52,775 nt of DNA from positions 1-52,775 of IMG/VR virus record IMGVR_UViG_3300027894_000002; one strand, 5' to 3'. The position numbers and the translations under genes are program-made. This stretch comes from a virus. Below the pieces are notes generated by a model. The model ran no database searches. It saw only the letters and a list, made by a program, of their open reading frames with translations, and was not told where the DNA came from. Each line of letters starts with the position of its first letter. Positions within the stretch are counted from its first letter, which is position 1. Below are positions 23,357 through 32,602 of the stretch, piece by piece.

Positions 23357-23676
23357 GTTTCGGCCGCGCGGTATGTTTCCCGGCCTGTTTCCAACAAGAA
23401 GAAACCGACGCACAACGCACGCGCCGTGAAATGGCGGCGTTTGATGAGCTGTCGCCGGAAGCGCGCGCGGCCTTTCGCGACGCGCGCCAGCAGTTCGGTG
23501 TGCGCGACGTCGTCTCGCTGGTGCAATCGCGCGGCTGCCCGCCGGCAGTCAAGCAAGCGCTCGAGCAGCGCGGCTTGCTGCCCTACCAAGTCGAGGGTGA
23601 CTGGATTGTTGCCGAAACGGTGCGGCAGCTCGACGCCAAACATACCAACGACGCGAACGGAGCAAAGGGCCTTTAA
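23353..23676 (+). CDS. Hypothetical protein between tail tube genes (107 aa)
   Basis: 107 residues from a GTG overlapping the upstream stop. Charged and helical, with a cysteine pair near the N-terminus (CFPAC) and another near residue 55 (RGCPP). It lies between the gp11- and gp12-like genes, so an assembly factor is possible. No family recognised. Its last base is the first base of the next ATG. Confidence 0.6.
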   Translation: MSFGRAVCFPACFQQEETDAQRTRREMAAFDELSPEARAAFRDARQQFGVRDVVSLVQSRGCPPAVKQALEQRGLLPYQVEGDWIVAETVRQLDAKHTNDANGAKGL

Positions 23677-26612
23677 TGGCGAAAATCAACGCGCCGTTTT
23701 ATTCGTTCAATCAGGGCGAAGTCTCCAAGCTGGCGCTCGGCCGCGTCGACGTGGTCAAGCTGCGGCTCGCCGCCGAATGCCAGCTCAACTGGCTGCCCTG
23801 GGTGCTCGGCCCGATGATGCTGCGGCCGGGCTGGATCAAGGTCGGCGAGATCTACAACGATCTGGCCTGCAAGATGCTGCGCTTTGTGTTTGCCAAGACC
23901 GATACGGCCAGCATTGAGTTGACGCCGAACCTGATGCGGATCCGCGTCAACGACGCGCTGGTCAGCCGTGTTGCGGTGTCGACCGTGGTGTCCGATGCCA
24001 ATTTTGCCGGTGGTGGCACCTGGGCGACAACCGGTACGACGTCGGGGGCTTCGGCAACCGTCGGGTCTGGATTGTGTACGTTGAGTTGCCCGCCGGTCGG
24101 CGGCCTGGCGCAGATCCAGCAGGCGATCGCGGTCGGCGCCGGCGATTACGGCAAGGAACACGGCCTGCGCATTGTCGTGAGCAACGGCCCGGTGACCGTG
24201 CGTGGCGGCTCGTCGATGGGTCTGTCCGATTTGATTCCGCAGAGCGTGCTCGATACCGGCACGCATTCGCTGGCCTGCACGCCGTCGTCGAATATCAATC
24301 TGCAGATTTCCTCGATTGACGCCCGCAACAAAACGCTCACCTCGGTGTCGATCGATAATCCCTCGTCGGGCGCTGCCGTGCCGCTGACAATTCCGACGCC
24401 CTGGGGTGCCGGCGATCTCGCCAATATCCGCTACGATCAATCGGGCGATATCATCTTTGCTGCCAGCTATGGGCTGCAGCAATACAAGATCGAGCGGCGT
24501 TCGGTGAATGGTTGGTCGGTCGTGTTGTATCGGTCGAACGACGGGCCGTTCCAGCAAAGCCCGGCGCTGCTCGCCAACTTCACGCCGAGCGTTTATTACG
24601 GCAACGGCACGCTCACCAGCGATCAGCCGTATTTCCAGGCCGGCCATGTCGGCGTGCTGTTTCGGCTGTTCTCCAACGGCCAGGCCAACCAAGCCGTGCT
24701 CGGCGCGCAAAACGCATTCTGCAATGCCGTGCGCGTGGTCGGTGTCGGCACGGCCAACCGCAATTACAACTGGACGACGACCGGGACCTGGGCCGGCAAG
24801 CTGACGTTGCAGCGCTCATTCGACGGCCCGACATCTGGCTTTACCGATATAACGACCGCGACCGCCAACGGCTCGCCAACCTTCGTCTCGGCGACCGGCG
24901 GCACGAGTGGTACGCCGCCACTCGACAACGCCATCTGCTGGGAGCGCGTCGGCTTCAAGGCTGGCGACTACACTAGCGGCAACGTGACCGTGGTGTCGAA
25001 CTACAGCGGCGGCGGCGGCTACGGCATCTGCCGGGTGACCGGCTACAATTCGCCGACCTCGGTCAATATTGAAGTGCTGCAGCCATTTTCGTCGCTGACC
25101 GCGACCACGGACTGGCTCGAGGCTGACTGGTCGAGCCTGATCGGCTGGCCGACGGCGGTGTCGTTCGTCGAGGGTCGGCTTGGCTGGTACGGCCGCGACA
25201 AGGCATGGCTGTCGTCGTCCGACAATTTCAGCGGCTTTGCTGAAATTGATAGCCAGGGCCGGCCTGCCGGCGACGCCGGCCCGATCGTGATCGCCATGGG
25301 CTATGGCCCGGTCGACACGATCTCCTGGGGTCTGCCGCTGACCCGGCTGCTGCTTGGACGCGAACAATCGATCGCCTCGGTGCGCTCGTCGTCGTTCGAC
25401 GAGCCGCTGACCTCGGTCAATATCTCGATCAAGGACTGTGCCACGCAAGGCGCCATGCGGCTGCCGGCGATCAAGGTCGACAAGCACGGCATCTTTGTGC
25501 AGCAGTCGAACCGGCGCGTCTATGTGCTGAAATTCGCTGCGCAAGAAATGGACTATGCGGCGTCCGATCTGACGCGGCTCAATCTCAACATCGGCAAGCC
25601 CGGCTTTGTCGATCTCGACATCGCGCGCCAGCCCGACACCATGATCGGCTTTGTGCGGGCCGACGGCGTGCTGGCCAATCTGTTGTACGACCCGGAAGAC
25701 GACATCGTCTGCTGGACGCGCTCGCAGACGCTGGGCGTGCATGAAGATTACATCGTGCTGCCGCAGGCTGGTATTGAAGACGCGGTTTATAGCGTGGTGC
25801 GTCGCACGATCAATGGCGTGACGCGACGGTTCCTCGAGAAGAGCGCGACCCGTGATCAGTGTGTCGGCGGCGCGCTTAACTATCAGGCCGATTGCGCCGT
25901 GGTCTATTCAGGCGCGCCGGTTGCCTCGGTCGCACTGCCGCATCTGCCGAATACCGAGGTCATCGTGTGGGCGGATGGCGCCGCGATCGGCAGCGGCACG
26001 ACCGACGGCTCGGGCAATCTGGCGATGCCTGACAGCCAGACGCACAGCAATTATGTCGCTGGCCTGGGCGGCAAGAAGGTGAGCGCGACCAGTACCACGC
26101 CGACTAACACGCTGGCGACGCCGGCGGCCTACAACGGCTATCCGGCCGAAGTGTTTGCCGATATCGGCGCGACCGGCAAGCTGGTCAGCCTCGGCACCCT
26201 GGTGTCGGCGGCGGGCGCGATCGCGCTGCCGAACGGCCAACTGGCGACCACCATCATCGCGTTCTTCGGCTACATGGCGCCGTTCATGTCGGCCAAGCTC
26301 GCTTATGCCGCAGTCGGCGGCTCGGCACTCAACCAAAAAAAGAAAATCGATCACGTCGGCCTGGTGCTGTACGACACTTATTACCAGGGTCTGCAATACG
26401 GCCAGCGCTTCGACAAGCTCGACGACATGCCGCTGGTCAATGCCGGACAGACGACACCGTCTGGAACGGTCTGGTCGGAATTCGAGGAACCCTCGATCTC
26501 GCTGCCGGGCAGCTGGGATACCGACGCCAGGCTCTGCCTGCTGGCGCAGGCACCGAATCCATGCACCGTCGGCACCGCAGTGATCGGCATCGACACGAAA
26601 GAGAAAATTTGA
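23676..26612 (+). CDS. Tail tubular protein B (nozzle), T7 gp12-like
   Basis: 978 residues, longer than T7 gp12 (794). The N-terminal FNQGEVSKLALGRVDVVKL, ECQLNWLPW and GPMMLRPGW segments are characteristic of podovirus nozzle proteins; the rest is a beta-propeller-type body with Gly/Ser/Thr-rich insertions around 110-320. The extra length lies mostly in a Gly/Thr-rich insertion at about 320-460, which could be a decorated or glycan-exposed domain. It forms the tail nozzle through which DNA is ejected. Confidence 0.9.
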   Translation: MAKINAPFYSFNQGEVSKLALGRVDVVKLRLAAECQLNWLPWVLGPMMLRPGWIKVGEIYNDLACKMLRFVFAKTDTASIELTPNLMRIRVNDALVSRVAVSTVVSDANFAGGGTWATTGTTSGASATVGSGLCTLSCPPVGGLAQIQQAIAVGAGDYGKEHGLRIVVSNGPVTVRGGSSMGLSDLIPQSVLDTGTHSLACTPSSNINLQISSIDARNKTLTSVSIDNPSSGAAVPLTIPTPWGAGDLANIRYDQSGDIIFAASYGLQQYKIERRSVNGWSVVLYRSNDGPFQQSPALLANFTPSVYYGNGTLTSDQPYFQAGHVGVLFRLFSNGQANQAVLGAQNAFCNAVRVVGVGTANRNYNWTTTGTWAGKLTLQRSFDGPTSGFTDITTATANGSPTFVSATGGTSGTPPLDNAICWERVGFKAGDYTSGNVTVVSNYSGGGGYGICRVTGYNSPTSVNIEVLQPFSSLTATTDWLEADWSSLIGWPTAVSFVEGRLGWYGRDKAWLSSSDNFSGFAEIDSQGRPAGDAGPIVIAMGYGPVDTISWGLPLTRLLLGREQSIASVRSSSFDEPLTSVNISIKDCATQGAMRLPAIKVDKHGIFVQQSNRRVYVLKFAAQEMDYAASDLTRLNLNIGKPGFVDLDIARQPDTMIGFVRADGVLANLLYDPEDDIVCWTRSQTLGVHEDYIVLPQAGIEDAVYSVVRRTINGVTRRFLEKSATRDQCVGGALNYQADCAVVYSGAPVASVALPHLPNTEVIVWADGAAIGSGTTDGSGNLAMPDSQTHSNYVAGLGGKKVSATSTTPTNTLATPAAYNGYPAEVFADIGATGKLVSLGTLVSAAGAIALPNGQLATTIIAFFGYMAPFMSAKLAYAAVGGSALNQKKKIDHVGLVLYDTYYQGLQYGQRFDKLDDMPLVNAGQTTPSGTVWSEFEEPSISLPGSWDTDARLCLLAQAPNPCTVGTAVIGIDTKEKI

Positions 26613-26614
26613 GC

Positions 26615-26983
26615 GTGACGTTGCGGCCTAGCCGGCGCGAGGACTTCATCGCGCTGCTGGGAGAGCCGCCAGCCTATCGCTGCAAATGCCAGACGATCGA
26701 GTGCGACGGCCGCGTGATCGGGGTTGGCGGCTTGGTGTATCGGCCCGATGGCGTGTTTGCCTCGGTGCTGCTGACCGACGAAATTCGCCGCCATCCGATG
26801 GCGCTGCATCGGGCTGTCAAGCGCGGCCTTGAAGCGGCGGGGCGCAGCGGCGTGCGCGAGATCTTTGCCGGCGCGCAACAGGGCAATGCAATGGCGGAAC
26901 CGTGGCTGCGGCGGCTTGGCTTTAAGCCGCTCGACGTGCGTGGTGAGGTCGCTTGGGTGTGGCGGCACAAGGACAATGAATAG
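26615..26983 (+). CDS. GNAT-like protein, T7 gp13-like position
   Basis: 122 residues with a GNAT acetyltransferase pattern: LRPSRREDFIALLG, VIGVGGLVY (strands of the acetyl-CoA fold) and a C-terminal PWLRRLGFKPL. In T7 the corresponding gene 13 encodes a GNAT-like protein needed for virion assembly. Starts at GTG 26615 or TTG 26609; GTG is preferred. Whether it keeps enzyme activity cannot be told. Lies between nozzle and internal protein genes, as in T7. Confidence 0.75.
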   Translation: MTLRPSRREDFIALLGEPPAYRCKCQTIECDGRVIGVGGLVYRPDGVFASVLLTDEIRRHPMALHRAVKRGLEAAGRSGVREIFAGAQQGNAMAEPWLRRLGFKPLDVRGEVAWVWRHKDNE

Positions 26984-26985
26984 CG

Positions 26986-27591
26986 ATGCAATTGCTTTGG
27001 GACAAATACAGCTGCATTCCCGGCCGCGGCGTTTGCGCCTTCGATCCCTTGACGCTGACCGGGCTGTCGCTCGCCACGACCGCTGTTGCCGGGGCGACGT
27101 CGGCCGCCGGCACGATCGCCGGCGGCAACGCGGCGGCACAAGCCGGTCAGATGAAACAGCAGGCCGACCAATATGCCGCCGACCAGCTGCGCGAAAACGC
27201 CGGCAGCGAGATCGGTGCCGCGCAGCGCAAGATGCTCGACACGCAATTGCGCACCAAGCTGACCAATTCTTCAGTGGAAGCGCGCGCCGCCGGCGGTGGG
27301 GTCAATGCCGCCGAGGGCAGCCCGCTGGCGACCGAGAAAGCCAATGCCGGAACGGGTGCCTACCATTCGCTGATGGATCTGTTCGAGGGCCAGAATCGCG
27401 CGACCGGATCGATCAACCAGGCTCAAGGGTTGGAATACAGCGGCAAGATGGAACGGATCGGCGGCGAAATGGCGCGCAACGCATCCTATCTGACCGCCGC
27501 CGGCACCGTCGCCGGCGCCGGCTCGTCGATGCTCAAGACCTACGGTGCCTATAGATATCCAAATCTATACGGCCGCACGGGTGTCGGCTGA
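26986..27591 (+). CDS. Internal virion protein, T7 gp14-like
   Basis: 201 residues. A small N-terminal part (to about residue 20) precedes a Gly/Ala-rich hydrophobic helix (LSLATTAVAGATSAAGTIAGG), then a long helical region with Q-x-K-Q-Q-A-D-Q-Y and a C-terminal Y-rich tail. This is the pattern of gp14-type ejection proteins that form the outer-membrane channel during DNA entry. Order and coupling to the next internal protein agree. Confidence 0.82.
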   Translation: MQLLWDKYSCIPGRGVCAFDPLTLTGLSLATTAVAGATSAAGTIAGGNAAAQAGQMKQQADQYAADQLRENAGSEIGAAQRKMLDTQLRTKLTNSSVEARAAGGGVNAAEGSPLATEKANAGTGAYHSLMDLFEGQNRATGSINQAQGLEYSGKMERIGGEMARNASYLTAAGTVAGAGSSMLKTYGAYRYPNLYGRTGVG

Positions 27592-30569
27592 TGGCGAAGC
27601 TGCCAAGCGTTTCCGATCTCGGTCCTGCGCCATCGGTGTCCGGCGACCGGCCGGTTGGCACCTATGACGTTGGCGGCTTTGTCCGCGGCGGCCAGGCGAT
27701 CGCGCAAGGCACGGAAAATCTCGGCAAGGGGCTCGGCGCGCTGGGCGAGGGCGAGGCCGAGCTCGGCATCGACAGGCAGCGCTACGAATACGCCGTCGCG
27801 CATTCCGGCTTTCTGACCGATCATATCGATCTGGAATCCAAGCTGGCGCACGACCAGGACTACGCCACGTTGCAGCCGCGCTACGAGCAGCAGGCCAAGG
27901 ATCTGCAAGAGAAGTGGGCCGGGCAGATTGGCAATCCGGCTCTGCGCGAGCGTTTCATTGCGGCGACCGGGCAGCAGGTCGCGCAGGGTAACGCCAAGAC
28001 CAAAGAGCAGGCCTTCAAGCTCGAGGGCAATACCAACGTCGCCTATGTGCAGAGCCAGGGCGAAAACCTGATCAACAAGACGGTCGCGGACCCGACCAAC
28101 GATCCGCTGATCGACCAGTCGCTGCAAAGCTACGGCGCCATGGTCGACGGTCTGCAGGGCCGCGGCTTTATCACGCCCGAGCAGGCGCTGGCGATGAAAC
28201 AAAACCACGCGCATCAATTCGCGATCGCACATGGCATTGCCCGCAGCGAAGTCGACCCGCAAGGCACGCTCAACGAATTGCGCGCCGCACCCGGCTCGCC
28301 GGAACAGATCGACAACCGCATCATTCAGGTGGAGTCGAACGGCAACCCGCTGGCCAAGTCGAAAACCTCGAGCGCCTTCGGCCTCGGGCAGTTTACCGAC
28401 AAGACGTGGCTCGATCTGATCAAGCAGGTGCACCCGGAACTGGCGCAAGGTCATTCCGATGCCGAGCTGTTGTCGTTGCGCGCCGACAAGAACCTGTCGC
28501 GCGAAATGGTCGCCGCCAACCGCGAACAGAACACGGCCTATCTGAAAGGCCAGGGCCTGCCGGCGACCGCCGGCAATATCTATCTGGCGCATTTCTTAGG
28601 CGCCGCTGACGCCGCCAAGGTGCTGCGCGTCGATCCCAATACGCCGGTTGCCGACATACTCGATCCCAAAGTGATTGCGGCCAATGCCTCGATCCTCGGC
28701 GGCAAGACCGCCGGCACGGTGGCGCAATGGGCCGAAGCCAAGATGGGCGGCGTCGGGCCCGGCGGCGGTCATCTGTATGACATTCTGCGGCCGGATCAGC
28801 GTGCGGTGCTCGAGCAGCATGCCATGGGCGCGCTGCACCAGCAGACCGCCGACACGATTTCGACGTTTCACAATTCCGTGCAGGACGACGTCGCGCAAGC
28901 CAACCGCACGGGCGCTGTCGCCAATCCGAAAGGACCCGAGCAATTCATCGCCGCCTATGGCGCACAAGCCGGTCCGCTCGCTTATAAGAACTATCAGGCC
29001 GATCTGGCCGCCGGCGCTGACCGCACGCGCTTTGCCGGCATGTCGGTCGACGATATCGGCAAGGTGATCAAGGACTATACGCCGGAACCGGGCGCAGGTT
29101 ATGCCGCAGCGTCGAAGCGCCAGGACGACTTGGTGGCCTCGGCGCAGGCCATCCTCAAAGAACGCCATGACGATCCGGCGAGTTTCGCCATCGGTCGGCT
29201 GCCGGTCGTGCAATCGGCCTATCAGAACCTGACGAAGTTGTTGGCTGATCCGACGGCGGCGGCGGAAGCCAAGCAGGCCGCGGCGCGCGACTTCGCCACT
29301 AAGACCGTCATGGAGCAGCAACGTATCGGCATTCCGGCCGACGATCAGCGGCTGCTGCCAAAACCCTATATAGATCAGCTGGCGACCAGCATTGGCAATG
29401 CGGCGGCATCCGAGGATCCGCAGGCGCGCGTCGGTTTGATCGCGCGCATCCAGAGCGAGGCCGCCTTGTGGGGCGACAACTGGCCGGCGGTCATGCGCCA
29501 GCTGGCGCCAAACGTCGCGCCGATCGTGCGGGCGATTGCCGCCGGCGCCGATGTGCCGGCTACGACGCGGCTGTTGTCGCTCGGCAAGGACGAAAACCCG
29601 GGCAAGATTCTCAAGGAGCAGAACGAAACTAAGTTTAAGGATCTAACCACCAGCCTCAACGATACAATGGCACCGTTCCAGCATTCTTTGGTGGGGCGGC
29701 AGTTGGATCGCGATTATCCGGGCTATTACGGCCTAGCCGAGAAACTTGGCGCGCTTTATGTGCGCGATGGTGACAAGCCCGACGTTGCTGCGCAGAAGGC
29801 GTTCAATGCGCTGATTGGAAACCGCTACGACTTCCGCGATACCTTCCGCATTCCGAAAAGTGCCGGCGTTTCGGCTGATGAAGTGCAGCGTGGCACGCTG
29901 GCGGTGCGCGCGATGTTTTCCGGCAGCAAGCAGATCAGCTCGAATTTTGAAGCGGCGACCGCAGACTTAAAGCTGACGCCGCAAGAGCAGGCGCTTTATC
30001 AACGCCACGTTACCAATCTGACCGGCCCGGGCGGCGTGGATAACGCCGATGGCAGCCGGTCGACTCTGTCTCAGATGTCAATCGAACGCGATGGTAAAAC
30101 CTACAATGTGCCGACTGTCTGGGATGGCAAGATATTGCCGCCGGCAGACGCGATGAAGCGCGCCGACCAGGAAGGCCTCGACAAGTTTCCCTCTTACGGC
30201 AGCCAGTCGGAAGCTGAGGCTCGCTACGCGCAAATGCATAGCTACATGGAAAAGGACACCGCTCAATATCTACAGCAGCGCAAGGCCAATCCGTTTGGCG
30301 CCAAGCCGCCGATCGACGACATGCCCGGACGAAGCAATGCGGCGGAAGTCGACATGCGTCTGGTCGGCCGCGATGCGACGTTGGTCACGGCACCCGACAG
30401 CAGCGGACTCAACATGGTCTACAACGACAAATTTGTGCGAGGGGCTGACGGCAACGCGCTGATCCTACCCTGGCAGCAGCTCGCCGGCATCGGCCGCACG
30501 TTTACATCCATGCATCGGGAAGCTCTCGCGCGCCGCGGGATCTCCACGGCTGGAAAGTTCGCGGACTAG
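27591..30569 (+). CDS. Internal virion protein with lytic transglycosylase domain
   Basis: 992 residues. A helical N-terminal region (1-240) precedes a lysozyme-like SLT domain with catalytic glutamate E248 in IIQVESNGN and the FGLGQFTDKTW motif a few residues later. The remainder is helical with a C-terminal AEARYAQMHSYMEKD segment. In T7 the transglycosylase sits at the N-terminus of gp16; here it is in the protein directly after gp14, so the gp15/gp16 tasks are distributed differently. It would digest peptidoglycan locally while DNA crosses the cell envelope. ATG overlaps the previous stop. Confidence 0.9.
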   Translation: MAKLPSVSDLGPAPSVSGDRPVGTYDVGGFVRGGQAIAQGTENLGKGLGALGEGEAELGIDRQRYEYAVAHSGFLTDHIDLESKLAHDQDYATLQPRYEQQAKDLQEKWAGQIGNPALRERFIAATGQQVAQGNAKTKEQAFKLEGNTNVAYVQSQGENLINKTVADPTNDPLIDQSLQSYGAMVDGLQGRGFITPEQALAMKQNHAHQFAIAHGIARSEVDPQGTLNELRAAPGSPEQIDNRIIQVESNGNPLAKSKTSSAFGLGQFTDKTWLDLIKQVHPELAQGHSDAELLSLRADKNLSREMVAANREQNTAYLKGQGLPATAGNIYLAHFLGAADAAKVLRVDPNTPVADILDPKVIAANASILGGKTAGTVAQWAEAKMGGVGPGGGHLYDILRPDQRAVLEQHAMGALHQQTADTISTFHNSVQDDVAQANRTGAVANPKGPEQFIAAYGAQAGPLAYKNYQADLAAGADRTRFAGMSVDDIGKVIKDYTPEPGAGYAAASKRQDDLVASAQAILKERHDDPASFAIGRLPVVQSAYQNLTKLLADPTAAAEAKQAAARDFATKTVMEQQRIGIPADDQRLLPKPYIDQLATSIGNAAASEDPQARVGLIARIQSEAALWGDNWPAVMRQLAPNVAPIVRAIAAGADVPATTRLLSLGKDENPGKILKEQNETKFKDLTTSLNDTMAPFQHSLVGRQLDRDYPGYYGLAEKLGALYVRDGDKPDVAAQKAFNALIGNRYDFRDTFRIPKSAGVSADEVQRGTLAVRAMFSGSKQISSNFEAATADLKLTPQEQALYQRHVTNLTGPGGVDNADGSRSTLSQMSIERDGKTYNVPTVWDGKILPPADAMKRADQEGLDKFPSYGSQSEAEARYAQMHSYMEKDTAQYLQQRKANPFGAKPPIDDMPGRSNAAEVDMRLVGRDATLVTAPDSSGLNMVYNDKFVRGADGNALILPWQQLAGIGRTFTSMHREALARRGISTAGKFAD

Positions 30570-30571
30570 CG

Positions 30572-32590
30572 ATGGCCGAAGTTTTTTCCCAGCCCGACGA
30601 TCTCGGCGAGATCCGCGCCTCCGAACTGCATTCTTCGCTTGGCGAAAGCCTGAGTGCACAATTCGGCGAAAGCTTTATGTCCGGCGCGCGTACGTTGTTC
30701 CGGGGCGGGCAATATGCTGCCTCGGAAGGCAACGTCACCACGGCGCCCGATGAGTTCGGCGGCATGCGGGTGATCGGCGACAAGCAGGTCGAAGAAATGC
30801 CGATCGACGATGCCGTCGCTCGCGTCAAGCAGGAAGGCCTCGACAAGCACATCAAGCTGCCCGAGCAACCGAGCATTAAAAGGCCGGTGCTCGATTTGAT
30901 GATCGCTCATGGCCATGAGCGCGCCGACTACGAGGCGGCGGTGAGCCGCGGACCTCGTGGTTTCATCCCTGATGCGCTCGGCTTTGCCACCTCGATCGGT
31001 GCCGGCATCATCGATCCGGTCAATATCGCGGCGTTTTCTATTCCGATTATGGGCGAGGCCCGCTTCGGCATGCTGATGGTCAATGCCGGCGAGAGCCTGG
31101 CAGCGCGCGCTGGCATCCGCGCGGCGGTCGGCGCCGGCCAAGGCGCGGTCGGCGGCGCGGCGCTTGTGCCGGGTGACTGGTGGCTGCACACCAAGGACGG
31201 CCAGGATTACACCATGGCCGAAGCGCTGCGTTCCGTGCTGCTGAGCGCTGGGATGGGTGCGGCGTTTCATGCCGGGTTTGGTGGCCTTGGTGACATTCGC
31301 GCGCGCATGACGGGGCGGCCCTTGGAAGGGTCGTCGGAAGACCAACTTACGCAGGCGCTTCTGGCAAATCCGCGTGCGGCCGCTGAAATCAAGGCAGGGG
31401 AAGCGCGGCCTGGTGAAGAGGTGCCGGGAGTTTCGGCGGCGCCGGAAAACGTACCAGTGGTCGCGGCTGAGTCATTGCCGCCTAATCATCCGGCCCACGT
31501 TCTTGCCGACCTGCCGCCGCGTGCGCAGGAAGATGTCGTGCGCTCGGCGATTGCTGACATGACTCAGGACCGCCCGGTGCGGGTTGGGGAAATGTTGCAG
31601 GAAGCCGCCAAGGAGGATCTGCGGATTGCGGAATCGCTCAATGGTGCCGGGCGCCGTGAAAAGGCGCCACAGTCGCTGCTGGAATTTATCGCGGCCAATG
31701 GCGGTATCAGTGAAAAGGACCCGTTGGTCGCCGATTTTCTTCAATCGTTTGGCGGGAAAAACCCGGCGTTGCGTGGGATCGGCAAGCTCGTGCGATCAGA
31801 TGGCAAGAGCCTGGACGCGATGCGTGAAGCTGCGGTCGAGGCCGGCTATCTCCGCGACCCCGCAGCCGAGCGCGGCGATGTGACCGAAAGCACAATCAAC
31901 GACCTGCTTTCAGCGGTCGATAGCGAAGCGCGCGGCCAGCGACAGTATCCGGCTGGACACGAGGGTTTCTTGACGCCTGCCGCGCGGGCGGGGCTCGAAG
32001 AGCACAGCCAACATGCGCGTGCACAATTTCGCCGCGACGCTAACGAGACGATGGATACACTACTCGACGATCGCGAGATCACCGATATGCGCAAGCAACT
32101 CAAGGCGCGCGCGTTCTCGATCATGGAAGCTACCGGCAGTAACGATCCAGAGTCCGCGATCCGCCGCTCGCTCGATGAATTTGGAATGGGGCGGCCTGAG
32201 GATGCCGAACTCTCGGCGGACGCTGCCGTTGCTCGCTCGGAAACTTCCGTGACCATTAATGGCGCGACGCGCCGTGATACACGCCAGCGCGCCAACTGGC
32301 AGCAATTTGAGGACCCGCTTGCGAGTTATGACGATCCCGTGGCGGTAGCGGAATCGAAAGAAGCGGCCGCAACGCCTGAGCCGGCATCAATTGACATTGA
32401 AAAAGCGCCGAGTGCTGCCGAGGCGGCCGCCAAAGATGCCGACAAGCTGCTGGCGGACATCAAAGAAAAACTCTCGGATGAGGAATGGCGCTCGCTCGAA
32501 GACGCGCTGAATTCTGTCGAACAGGATAAGACGGCGCGCGAGCAGATCGCGCGTGACGGCGCGGCATGTTTGGCCGCGGCAATCGCTTAG
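30572..32590 (+). CDS. Large internal/ejection protein (672 aa)
   Basis: 672 residues. Helical N-terminal third with a hydrophobic stretch around residues 130-220 (GFATSIGAGIIDPVNIAAF and GAGQGAVGGAALVPG), suitable for inserting into membrane. The C-terminal half is charged, Ala/Glu-rich and helical. By position it is an ejection protein of the T7 gp15/gp16 type. I see no enzyme motif. Starts at ATG 30572, two bases after the transglycosylase gene. Confidence 0.7.
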   Translation: MAEVFSQPDDLGEIRASELHSSLGESLSAQFGESFMSGARTLFRGGQYAASEGNVTTAPDEFGGMRVIGDKQVEEMPIDDAVARVKQEGLDKHIKLPEQPSIKRPVLDLMIAHGHERADYEAAVSRGPRGFIPDALGFATSIGAGIIDPVNIAAFSIPIMGEARFGMLMVNAGESLAARAGIRAAVGAGQGAVGGAALVPGDWWLHTKDGQDYTMAEALRSVLLSAGMGAAFHAGFGGLGDIRARMTGRPLEGSSEDQLTQALLANPRAAAEIKAGEARPGEEVPGVSAAPENVPVVAAESLPPNHPAHVLADLPPRAQEDVVRSAIADMTQDRPVRVGEMLQEAAKEDLRIAESLNGAGRREKAPQSLLEFIAANGGISEKDPLVADFLQSFGGKNPALRGIGKLVRSDGKSLDAMREAAVEAGYLRDPAAERGDVTESTINDLLSAVDSEARGQRQYPAGHEGFLTPAARAGLEEHSQHARAQFRRDANETMDTLLDDREITDMRKQLKARAFSIMEATGSNDPESAIRRSLDEFGMGRPEDAELSADAAVARSETSVTINGATRRDTRQRANWQQFEDPLASYDDPVAVAESKEAAATPEPASIDIEKAPSAAEAAAKDADKLLADIKEKLSDEEWRSLEDALNSVEQDKTAREQIARDGAACLAAAIA

Positions 32591-32602
32591 GAACAAATCC
32601 AG